From: Rachicladosporium sp. CCFEE 5018
Lineage: Eukaryota; Ascomycota; Dothideomycetes; Cladosporiales; Cladosporiaceae
NCBI GenBank assembly: GCA_002077045.2
Contig: KZ111154.1
Coordinates: 248,001 to 312,000 of the forward strand
Length of the DNA: 64,000 nt
Direction of reading: 5' to 3'
The notes under the pieces were generated by a model. The model did not search any database. It worked only from the letters and a program-made list of their open reading frames with translations, and was not told the origin of the DNA. The translations under genes and the position numbers were made by a program. How positions within the stretch are numbered: position 1 is the first letter of the stretch; each line of letters opens with the position of its first letter. Shown one piece after another: positions 1 through 9,700 of the stretch.

Positions 1-1111
1 ATTGTCACTGCGGCGATTGGTGATTTCGTTCAAAGTAGCCTTCACCGCCTTCAAGTTGAACATACTGGTATAGGTGTATGCTTGACCACCGATACGGATA
101 TCGCTTCTCCCGTCCGGCTGCAAGGGGCAAAGTGCGTGCGTGAGGTCACGCGCTCACTCCAGAGAAACAACATGATCAAGGGGAAAGGGCAGGTCTTACT
201 GTGTGAACTTCCATGTCGGCTGAGCGCCGCTCTCGCTCGTGTCCACCATCCTCCTAAAGTTCCTGCCGCCGCCTCTGACGGCCTAGTTGCGGTTTCTTCC
301 CAGCGCTTGCCGTGGTATGTCTCTGTCAAAGACTTTGCCACGACACTTGCTCTAGAGATATCCAGTGACTGCTCAAGCTGTATGCGCAGTATACTAAGGC
401 AAGTTTGCTTGCATGTGATCGAGCAAGCTATGATTGAGCAGCTTGTGGTGTGCAGAACCGGTCTGGAGGTTGGAAGAAGCTGGCGTCCGAGTGTGTTGCA
501 GCCAAGGGAGAGACCGAGTGTATGGTGAACTCAAGTAAGACAATATGTAAGAGAGTGAGTGTGAGATGGGATTGACCGCAGGTGAAGATCTCTAGACGGA
601 AGTAGAAGCTCTTCGCGGTGAGGATCACTCAGGTACTCACCTTGGACCTTTGCGAAGATGCAGCGCCAAGAGAGGTGGGGCGCGAGCAGGGTCCTTGAGA
701 TGGACGTCACTCCATCAACTCTCTTCCTTACTTCTCTACCTCAACGAGGCTCACATCTGGACTGGCTCTTGTAGGTCAGCTTCGTTCGAGACTCACCAAA
801 CTACGCAGCAGCGTGGAGATGTTTCCGCAGGCCATGTCCAGATTAAGGCAGCACTGATCGGAACAAAGCCCTTACGTGAACGCGTCTGGCGTCAGACCTA
901 GTACGGCTGCCAGCACTGGCAAAGGCTTTGGAATGCCAGACGTCTCGAGCTGCTATTGTCTACGCGTGAGGACGGCATTCTGGGAATGGGATCTGAGAGC
1001 TGATGAAGCGCCGACGCGTTTGTCACGACAACCTCTCGAATGAATTAAGATTGGACAACAGCTACTGGCAAATAGTAGACCCCGCACGCATACCCGGATA
1101 ATTCATGATAT
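1..1111. promoter_or_regulatory. Non-coding: probable upstream region of a PP2A B subunit gene left of the window
   Basis: No credible gene is seen here. The matching stretch of copy 2 (22215-23324) lies directly upstream of the PP2A B subunit start at 22143, so this is inferred to be the promoter and 5' leader of the copy 1 allele, whose coding part would lie left of base 1. The first 630 bases are nearly identical between copies. About 640-1030 is strongly diverged with indels. The small open frames are not preserved between copies. Confidence 0.6.
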
Positions 1112-1612
1112 CTACACAGCCCTTCCGATCTGCTGGCTGAACCGACTACTTATCCTCCCACTCCACCCCGAATAGTACCTCCCACCAGCAGCACCTCTGG
1201 CCTTCCTCCGGAACCCACTTCCCTCCCCGGCATCCTCCACGACCATCGGCTCCATGATGGCGCTGCCTGCTGGTCTGACAGCAGCCCTCGACAGCGGTGC
1301 TGGCTCGCTATAGCCACCATACCTAGGCACGGTTGGCAAGTCGTGCACCGGGGGCGCTGGCAGCGGCCCATTCGGGTTCCAGGCTTTGTAGTTGTTGCGA
1401 CTATCGTTGACGCTGTAGCCACGGGAAGTATTCTTGCTCTTTCGCCTGCAGCGACAGAGGAGGACAGTGACAGCTATGAATGCTGCAATGACAATGCAGG
1501 CAATGACGACGATCCAGATGATAGCCTGGCGACTGAGGGAGATGGGCTGGGCCTCGTTCTGGGAGAACGAGTCGAAGGGTGCCGCGGATGAGGTTTGTGC
1601 AGGCGCAGCCAT
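1112..1612 (-). CDS. Small single-pass membrane protein, copy 1
   Basis: A 166-residue protein in one exon. The first ATG in frame is at 1612 (protein begins MAAPAQTSS); an upstream TTG in the same frame is not a likely start. A short Ser/Ala-rich N-terminus of about 25 residues is followed by a hydrophobic helix at about residues 28-54 (IIWIVVIACIVIAAFIAVTV) and a basic stop-transfer cluster CRCRRKSK. The tail is Pro/Gly-rich, probably cytoplasmic, and ends in a basic segment. No signal peptide is visible, so it is probably a type III (N-out) anchor protein; this is inference from charge distribution. Family not recognised. Copy 2 (23325-23825) has the same length with only a few substitutions, which supports coding status. 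Confidence 0.75.
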   Translation of the reverse strand: MAAPAQTSSAAPFDSFSQNEAQPISLSRQAIIWIVVIACIVIAAFIAVTVLLCRCRRKSKNTSRGYSVNDSRNNYKAWNPNGPLPAPPVHDLPTVPRYGGYSEPAPLSRAAVRPAGSAIMEPMVVEDAGEGSGFRRKARGAAGGRYYSGWSGRISSRFSQQIGRAV

Positions 1613-2558
1613 GATGGTCAATTCTGGCCTCGAAGTTTCTCTGCGTCAAGGTGAGGGTGAAAGACCAGCTTCCTTTGCTTACAGTACAGCAGCCAATCGA
1701 CAGGGTAAGTGTCTTGCGAGATCCGGTCGAAGAAGGATTCTCGAGCGTCCCGAGGATGTTCATTCTAGACGGTCCTTTGACATCGACATTTTGCAAAAGC
1801 CCTGCTTCGAAACAAAGCAAGATGCTGTGAAGTTGCTCCTTCCGGCGTTCAATCTCCTACTGCACCTAACATGAACAAAGCCCCATCGTTTGATTGCTAG
1901 TCTCTCTGATCCAGTACACCGATGCGCGACACATGCGTTACGTACTTGAATTCGGGGACAACGTGGGCTGTCGAGGCGGAAACGGACGAGATTGGCGCCG
2001 CCTAGAATGACTGATGGTCGGCCCACTGAAGGAAGAGGTAGGTGCGTTTCGGCGACGAGCGTCCATGACCAGCATGGTCGAGCTGCAGGAGACTGGACGG
2101 GCAGCATATGGGGGAAATGACCGTGGAAGCAACAGCATCAAGCGATCTGGGCAAATCGTTAGCAGGTCCATTCAGAAACCTTTTTGTGAAACCTTTCCTG
2201 TGCTACAAAAGTCGAGGCGGAGACTTCCCAGGATCGCCTTCAGCGCTCTCCTCTGAAAGTGTTATTCGATTCCGTCTCTCCCACTGCCCTCCGCCCGATT
2301 AGGTGAGCAGACTACATCGCGCACCAGCCCCAATGAGATGACGGATGGTGATTGCGAATGCATTCCCGTAGTCCAGAGGCTCTATGATGTGCGGTGCCAG
2401 TGATCTGTAGTAAGCAATAGGGGTATCGTATAATCCTTACATATGCCATGTCCCCGCTCTAGTCCCAGCGAGCGACCCTGCGCCGCATCTCCCAGCGATC
2501 AACGCCCTTCAAATGCACGAATGCTATGCCCTTCTACCGAATCACTCCCACAACCCAT
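1613..2558. other. Intergenic region between the membrane protein gene and the mannosyltransferase gene
   Basis: No supported gene. It lies between the 5' end of the small membrane protein (-) and the 3' end of the mannosyltransferase (-), so it should hold the promoter of the former and the terminator of the latter. Conservation with 23826-24779 is high throughout, but the open frames here shift between copies and look spurious. Confidence 0.6.
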
Positions 2559-4366
2559 CTACTCTTCCTTCTCCTCCTTCTCTCCCTCCTTCTTCTTCTT
2601 GTCATCCTCCTCGTCCTCCCCATCCCACCAATCCTTGAATTTCTCCCATAAATTCCTGTTAAGTTTCATGGACAACTCGCGGAAATTGTACATCTCCCCC
2701 CAGCAATCCCTGCCCCACTCACAGCCAGCCATATTGACCAAGAAGTCCCGCTCTTTTTCCTGGTAATGGATGCCTTGCACGCCGCACTCCTTCTCCTTCC
2801 CTCCTTTCGGCTCCTTCCCATTAATGTCCAGCCCGCCGCATCCGCCTTCAGGAACGCCTCGATCGTCCCCGCAAGCGCCATGCGGGAAGGCATTGATCTT
2901 GCGTTGTGGGACGAAGGCGACGTGCGGACGAACCCAGGGCTGGTTGGTGTAGATGTACTCCAGCGCGTCTTGCTCCTTGTGCTCCCACTCCATATGTTTC
3001 TGCTCGTAAAACACCGGATCCCACCAGACATCTAGCAATCTGTCCGTCCAATCGCTTCGCTTGACAAAAAAACTCCCCAGATTGAAGCCGCCGCAGTCCT
3101 GCGGGACGAGAAGGTTGATGCTGTTCGGATCGCTGTCGCCGGTCGCGGAGAGAGATATAGGATCGAGGTAGTTTGCGAATTTCGGGGCGTTGGGGTCACC
3201 GGATGTGCCGTTCGGAGGGTGCTGGATGTGTAAAGGGTTGTAGAGGTTTATGTCGCGGTAGGTTGTTGCTTGGAGGTTGGAGAAGATGTGAGATTGGAGG
3301 GAGTAGGAGGGCTCCGTTATGAAGGTGTTGAGGTCGAGCCACCAGAACCTGCGCTGTCGTCAGTATTGATTCAGAGAACGGCTTGGGAATGAGTGCAAGC
3401 TGTACCACTCAGCATTCGGATATTTCCGCATGCTGTTCCGTATTACATCGACCTTCTCCCAAGACTCCCGCCATTCGTGCGCGTAGCGTTTCTTCGTGGC
3501 CATGTCTACTATCTCTAGCTCATAGCCCCACTCGTTGGCGTATCTCTTCTTGTTTCTCACACTGTCGCGCTCGATGGCCCACTCCCGGGCTCCTTTCCAC
3601 TCCATTACGCCGCCGCCTTGATTCGCTCCGAGAATGATGACAAACTTCGACCCGCCGCCTAGGAATGATGTTTTTCGGTAGAAGTATTTGATGGCTGTGA
3701 AAGACTGTCAGTATCTCGGCTGCGTCTGGGAGAGGTGACAGGCTCACGTGTGCTAAACCAGAGCAATATCCCCACAACCACCAGCATGAGTAACGCAGCA
3801 TATCTCCGCCGTCTATTCAATAGCAGTGCCAGCCTTCTCGCCAAGCCTCCTACCCTCAAACCCCTTCCGCTCCCACCCGGGCCTGCCCGTCCACGACCCA
3901 ACTTCTCCTTCTCTCGTAATCGGTCTTCCTGCCCGCCATGTGCAAAGTACGGCAATGCTTCTGACACCTTCCGCATATGCCGGCTGAAGAAGCCCTGATT
4001 CTGGCTCGTGTAAGTCGGATACCCATTCACTCTCGCACTTGCAGCTTTCGCAGAAGCCCACGTGACATCTCGAGGCGTTCCATTAGATCGCTTCGAGGGC
4101 GAGGGTCCACGGGAGAGGTTCGCAGCGCCATCGTGGGGAGTAGTGAGACCAGGACTGCTCCAGCCGCCGGAGAGTCGGGGCGAGGGAGAGCGGTCGAGGG
4201 ACATGTGTTGGCTTTGCTGGTCGTAATAATCCTGTTCCTCCGTCTCGTCAAAGGGCGAGCTCCTATCGTGGCGAGATGTTAGGGTGTCCGGAGTAGCATG
4301 AAGGCCCTTGCTCGACCGGCGGCGGTGCCAGTTGCCAGCCTCTGCTGACGCGGGGGAGTATGCCAC
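2559..4366 (-). CDS. MNN10-like alpha-1,6-mannosyltransferase (GT34), copy 1
   Basis: Predicted exons: 4366-3748, 3694-3406 and 3348-2559 (565 codons plus stop). The introns are 53 and 57 nt with GT-AG ends and preserve frame. The product is a type II Golgi membrane protein: a disordered Ser/Pro-rich cytoplasmic N-terminus of about 180 residues, one membrane helix (AALLMLVVVGILLWF), then a GT34 catalytic domain with VIILGANQGGG, EWKGAREWAIERD and the DxD-type motif WWLDLNTF. The C-terminus is a Lys/Glu-rich tail. GT34 enzymes of the MNN10/MNN11 type extend the alpha-1,6-mannan backbone of N-glycans in the Golgi M-Pol II complex; the role here is by family. The start is unresolved: the frame stays open upstream of 4366 without an ATG, so an upstream exon or an internal ATG (MSLDRSPSP) is likely. 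Oddity: residue T follows LNTFI where copy 2 has M. Confidence 0.85.
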
Positions 4367-5605
4367 GATGGGGTGAGGGTGGTGGTGACACCGCGGCGAG
4401 TGGTGGTAGCGGTGGTGATAACCTGTATGAATTGTCTATCTGTACAATATAGCGTTTGTTTGGTCGAAGTCTACACGTGTAAGCGCGACTGTTGCTTTCA
4501 CGTGGAACTGAGTTCGGGAGTGTTGATCGAGAGTTTCGCCAATCTCTCTGCTCGCAAGTGTGTTGAGGAAGGAGCAAGTGCAGGGATGTCGCAATGTCTC
4601 ACTTTCCGTTTCCTCTCGGAAGTGTCAACGCACGTGGAAAGGGTTCAAATGGTGTGGTCGAGGACATGTAAGGGAAACTCTCACTGCACACCTGTCAGAT
4701 GCACTTCGAGTCGCTGCAGCCAAGCTTTCGATCTCCGTACAACGCTGCATAATAACGAACACGGCGGCCCGTTACTGCAGTGCCGAATTTATCGATTTCG
4801 GCGGTACTTTGATTGAGGTTGCTGAGCCCTTGTTCATCCTGCCTTTTCGAGCACACGCATAATCGTCGAACGTAGGCTCAATCAGATCTGGTCGCCGGCC
4901 TACTACGTTGACCGAAGGACGGCAAATCTGCCGCCGACCACGACTTGCTCATGTGATTCCTCATCCAATGCAATCTTGTTATCAACACGCCCACATCTCG
5001 GCATGCCCGACTTGGTAATCTTCAGCTTCAGAGGTTCAGCCTGTGCAACGCCAGGTCATCTCAGCAAGCCCCTTGCAATCTGCTTCCCCGTCACCGATCA
5101 ACACACACAAACTGCACCATCTGCCCATCATGGTTCGATACGAACCCTCTCAGCCGCCTCTTCCCGTCAGCAATATAAGCAGTTACTGCATGGAGGGTAA
5201 ACTCCACCAGTTGCTGACTGTACGTACGCCGTGGCAGCGGGACGGACTGTGTGTCTATGCTTGGTCTGGTCTCGGCAGCGTCTCCCCTCTTCAACTCAAC
5301 TTCCCTCTTCGATGAATCGTCAATCTTCATGTGGGAGATCAATCGCAACGCCCTTGAGAGCGATCTTCCATAGCGCGACAGCAAAGTATCTTTCAGATAG
5401 GTCAACCCATCTGCTTGATCAGGAGTCTTGGCGAGAGCCCTAAGTTCATGATGTCACTTTCGAGCGCGTCTTCTAGCACGCGTTTCCAAATCTATTCACA
5501 CTTCATCTCATTGGTACAGCACTCTCACTCGACCCAATCGACAGTTCTTGCACAGTACTGCTAGTGAAGTGATCTTGTGGCGGCCAGAATTATCACGGAG
5601 CACCA
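4367..5605. promoter_or_regulatory. Divergent intergenic region, mannosyltransferase (-) and AlkB-like gene (+)
   Basis: This 1.2-kb region separates two divergently transcribed genes and should contain both promoters, and possibly an unannotated 5' exon of the mannosyltransferase. Open frames here (for example 4373-4816 on the plus strand) lack ATG starts or change frame in copy 2 (26612-27846), so I treat them as spurious. Conservation between copies is high except at 4830-4950, which matches 27075-27190 poorly. Confidence 0.6.
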
Positions 5606-6580
5606 ATGGCCACCACCAAGCGTCCGAGAACGCTGGACAACTTCTTCAGTCCGCCACCATCGAAGAAGATCAAGACTGTCACAGAGGACACTCCAATCAG
5701 CGATGCCCTCGCGGAACCGCAACAGTACTCAGTCCATCCGACTTACCCATTCAACATCGCTCACTTACCTGCCGAAATCATCGACATTCTGAACTTTGCT
5801 CCCGCCACCGAGCCCTCAATCATGAACTCGCAGCCTGATCTCGATCTACTTTACTACCAGCCATACATCCCAAAGGACGCCTCAAGACCACTCTTCGAAT
5901 TCCTCCGCCGCGAGCTACCATTTTACAGAGTCAAGTACACTATCAAACGCGGACCGACCGAGACTCTGATCAACACGCCTCGCTTCACCACAGTCTTCGG
6001 CCTAGACGAGACAGCTCGTTTCTCACCCACTGGCGTCGTAGTCGACGCCACATCTGGCAAGCCCTGCGGGCAGACGTCCTACAGGTGCCGACCTCGTCCG
6101 ATTCCGGAGTGCATCGATGTTCTGCGCCGCTTGACAGAAGCGAGCACTGGGTGCACATTCAATTTCGCACTCGTGAACTACTATGCTACGGGAAGCGACA
6201 GTATCTCGTACCACAGTGACGACGAGCGCTTCCTCGGGACAGACCCGGCCATTGCTTCGTTCACGCTCGGTGCGAAGCGGGATTTCCTCCTGAAGCACAA
6301 GCCCACCGAAGCGAAGCACGAGAGCGAGGTGAAAGCCATCAAACTGCCGCTAGCCAGTGGTGACATGATTCTGATGAAAGGTGGGACCCAAAGCAATTGG
6401 CTGCATAGCATTCCGAAGCGCAAAGGTGGTGATGCTGACAAAGGACGGATCAACATCACCTTCAGACGGGCGATGGTGAAGGGCGGAACCGAGAATTACT
6501 ACAGGTATAATGTCGGAGAGGGTGGTGTGCATAGATGGAACGAGGCGAGGGGTGAGATGGTGGAGGTGACTGGCAAGTGA
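5606..6580 (+). CDS. AlkB-like 2-oxoglutarate/Fe(II) dioxygenase (ALKBH2/3 type), copy 1
   Basis: A 324-residue intronless gene. The ALKBH2/3 fold is recognisable: NYYATGSDSISYHSDDE carries the HxD pair (H203, D205), WLHSIPKR carries the distal iron-binding histidine H267, and RINITFRR supplies the RxxxxxR 2-oxoglutarate-binding pair (R281, R287). Such enzymes remove 1-methyladenine and 3-methylcytosine lesions from DNA or RNA by oxidative demethylation; the substrate is inferred from family. The N-terminus (TLDNFFSPPPSKK) resembles a degenerate PCNA-interacting motif plus a basic nuclear-localisation stretch. All catalytic residues are present, unlike in copy 2. The ATG at 5606 is the first in frame and is conserved between copies. 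The gene lies 203 bp upstream of the large unknown gene on the same strand. Confidence 0.93.
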   Translation: MATTKRPRTLDNFFSPPPSKKIKTVTEDTPISDALAEPQQYSVHPTYPFNIAHLPAEIIDILNFAPATEPSIMNSQPDLDLLYYQPYIPKDASRPLFEFLRRELPFYRVKYTIKRGPTETLINTPRFTTVFGLDETARFSPTGVVVDATSGKPCGQTSYRCRPRPIPECIDVLRRLTEASTGCTFNFALVNYYATGSDSISYHSDDERFLGTDPAIASFTLGAKRDFLLKHKPTEAKHESEVKAIKLPLASGDMILMKGGTQSNWLHSIPKRKGGDADKGRINITFRRAMVKGGTENYYRYNVGEGGVHRWNEARGEMVEVTGK

Positions 6581-6783
6581 ACGTCTTTGGAGAGGAAGTA
6601 ACCATCTTGACTGTCTTTACGTCCCTTCCTTCCCGTTCCCCACTCGCGCAATATTTACACGGCGCCTTCCGATGAAGTTACCGCAGGAAAGACTTCGCTT
6701 TGTTGACGTCTGCTCTACTACACTCTGCTTCACATGCATCTACTCCATCACATTCAATACTGCGGCATCATCACTTCATCAGC

Positions 6784-9700
6784 ATGTCACGTGCGCAGCC
6801 GCCGGAGGATATGCCAGACTACCGCAATATCAAAGTGCGCTTCGGTACTCATAGTATCCCCAACTACGGCGCCCTGATCTGGGACTCCTTACAAGACATC
6901 ACGCTGAAGGACGAGAAGTCATGGAACGCGTTTGACGCCCTAAAGCAGCGATTTTATAAAGTCGAAAACACTATTGATCGGAGCCATAGGAAGGGGGTCG
7001 TTGGCGGCGGGGAAGGGACGCTAGGTCCATGGACGGCGGAAGAGTTGGAGACCGACCAGAAGTATCTGGAGGCTAAGCGCGCGTATGTCAAGGGATTAGT
7101 GTCTGGCCTCCAGCGTCACGATGATCCGTCCGGGGTTCTGGGCGGTGTGCTGATTGAGTCCGGGGTGTTTGATGAGGTGTTGGCGGTGCATTCGGAGGAC
7201 TTGGGTGTCGCGAGGGAGGTGCAGGAGTTGCATTTGAGCGATGCTGGCTGGGTGGCTGTCACGAGGATTGTGCGTGGTGGCAAAGCTACGCTGCTGGTCT
7301 GCGATGGGAGAGAATGCAAGATATGCGCTCACGCCGAGGAGCCGGAACCTGTCAAGGGGGCTCTTGCCACAGCAGCGCAGGACCAGATACCACAGCTTGA
7401 CACCAACATCGAGGTGGTGGACCAGCAGCAACCTGCCGACCGCATCGACAGCGCAGTACCTAGTGAGATCGACTATGGACACACCGGCATTCCGCTCGTC
7501 CCTTCTGGACCGCGTCAATCCTTCAATCCTATCAAACCCCGCTTTAAGAGAGCTGGAAGAGGTAAACGTTTCGCCCTCAATGAACGATTTCCGAACGGCC
7601 AGATGCGTCCCGTCAGCACTTCCTTGGCGGACTTGCTAGGCGCTGCGCTGCCACCTACGGACTCTGTGGTGGATGGTGGTGCTGCGCAAGAGGACGGCGC
7701 TAGTAAGCCAATGGAGAGGAACGCACAGGACCTGGTACGCTTGGACACAGCGATGGCGCCACCGCCACCATCAGCACTACAACGTAGACCGCAGACTACG
7801 ATGCCAAGCCCTGGTAGCGGCATACGTCTGCGTCCACAGCCCAATGGTCTGGCTGCCGCGATGCCATACCACACTCACCTCGCTCGTATTATGCAACCAC
7901 CTTACCGGCCCACAGGCATGACACCTAACATGCATGCCCAGCGTCCCGGAGCCCTCAAGATCGCGCAAACAACCTACATTCCACCAGCCACAAATTCAGC
8001 GCCAACCCTATCCCGCCCATCATCCGCCATCGCCATCCTTCCACACTCGACTAAGACTATCGATGCCAGCGCATTCCGGCTGACGGCCCGTAAGGCGGCG
8101 TTGTCGGCTACGGCTATGCCTTTCCAGACTACCTCGCCAGTCAAGATCGGCGGTGTGGCCTCTTCGGCGGGTGTTGCGGCTGCTAAGAAGGCTGTGCGCT
8201 CGGATGAGGAGGCGCTCAAGCTGTTCATTTCTAGGAAGGAGGCTTGGGAGAGGAGTCTGGGTAGTGCTGCTAAGGGAGGCGCTGCTTTCCAGGATGGGAG
8301 GGTGGAGGCGCGGAGCGGCGGGGTCGAGAAGAGTGGGGCTTGTGCTGAGGTCATGGCACGGGCAGACGAGCATGCGCATGCTCAGAACGCGGGAGCAGCG
8401 GAGGAGAACGTGTCTGATGGTTGTGCTGTCGCTACGTTGAAGGTCACTCCGTCGCCTACGTGTGCCTCTTCCACGGCCACGCCAAAGCCGGCTGCACGTG
8501 TTGCACTTCCGCTGCCGATCCTCAGGATCACCAACCCTGACGCGCCAGCTAAGGTGGTCGCTGAGGCGATCACCGCATCTGGGGAGTTCCAAGATGTGAG
8601 GAACAGAAAGGCGGGCACAGGCGGGGCTTCAGCAGAGTCCGTAGCCACTTCATCCAACACCTCTCTACCCTACAGCGCTCCCTCGTCTCCGCAGTCTCCG
8701 CCCCCTGTGCCGCAACGTGCTCGCAAAAAGAAGCCGCAGGGCTCGAGTGGGGAAGGACGTGTTGTGAAGAAGGCTACGAGGGCTACGGCGATTGCGACAT
8801 CAGGATCCAGAGGTGTGGAAGATGAGGAAGAGCACAGAGTTATAGACGGGCACGGCGGATCATTCGATAAAACAACCTTGGATACGACACAGGATCCCAC
8901 CATGGCTGCGCAGCATGTACTCGATCAGGCTGCGATTCTGCGGCAGCGATTATCGGACTGCGCGTGGCTGCCGGATGCCGAGCGTGCCGTTGTCATGAAG
9001 AAGCTGGATGCGGAGCTAGAGGATCTTGAACGCTACGCTCCTAGTGTTCTGGAGAGGCTGGAGGAGTCTTCGCAATCACAGTTGCCTGAGGGGTCTGATG
9101 AAGTGGAGGAACCAGTCTTAGCGGCGGAGGATGACAGACACTCGCAGGGAACTGAATCTGGACATGGAGATGAAGAGCGAAATGTAGAGCTACGAGTCCT
9201 CAACGACAGGCATGGTGTATCGGGGAGTGGGAGCCTTACGATCCGTCCTTACATGGGCGTCACCCGGATCCCTCGATCGGTAAAGCAGACCGCGACAATG
9301 ACCATCGCTACAGCTTCGGAGAAATCATCGAGCAGGGAAGGCACGCCCATAGACGATTCGGCAGGTCTGTGCACTCCGACAACGACAGAACCGCGTGCCC
9401 CTCCAGCAGTCACCTATGTCGCGCCTAGCGCGTCGGGTACATCGATAGCAATCTCGAGTAAGCCGCAGGCAACTCCTAAGTCTTATCTCGAGACCTTGCC
9501 GGTCAATGGCAGCGAATTCGTGGAAGCGAAGGCGTTCTGGGACAGCAAACGGCCCAGCATTACTTTCGATGGACCTCCCTCGAGTAGCAGCGCAGCAGTT
9601 GTCGAGAGCTTGCCCACTAGGCTGACAAGCAGAGCGCAGGGTCACGAGATTGCCCTTGCAAAGCAGAAGAAAGAACTGACACCGCCGCCGCCAACACTTC

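Noticed and set aside
82..528. Open frame of 148 codons at the left edge
   Set aside because: Lies in the PP2A upstream region; copy 2 has a frame difference, and composition is not protein-like.
4373..4816. Plus-strand open frame of about 150 codons in the mannosyltransferase/AlkB spacer
   Set aside because: It lacks a proper ATG context and domains, and the equivalent in copy 2 changes frame near its end, so it is not conserved as protein.
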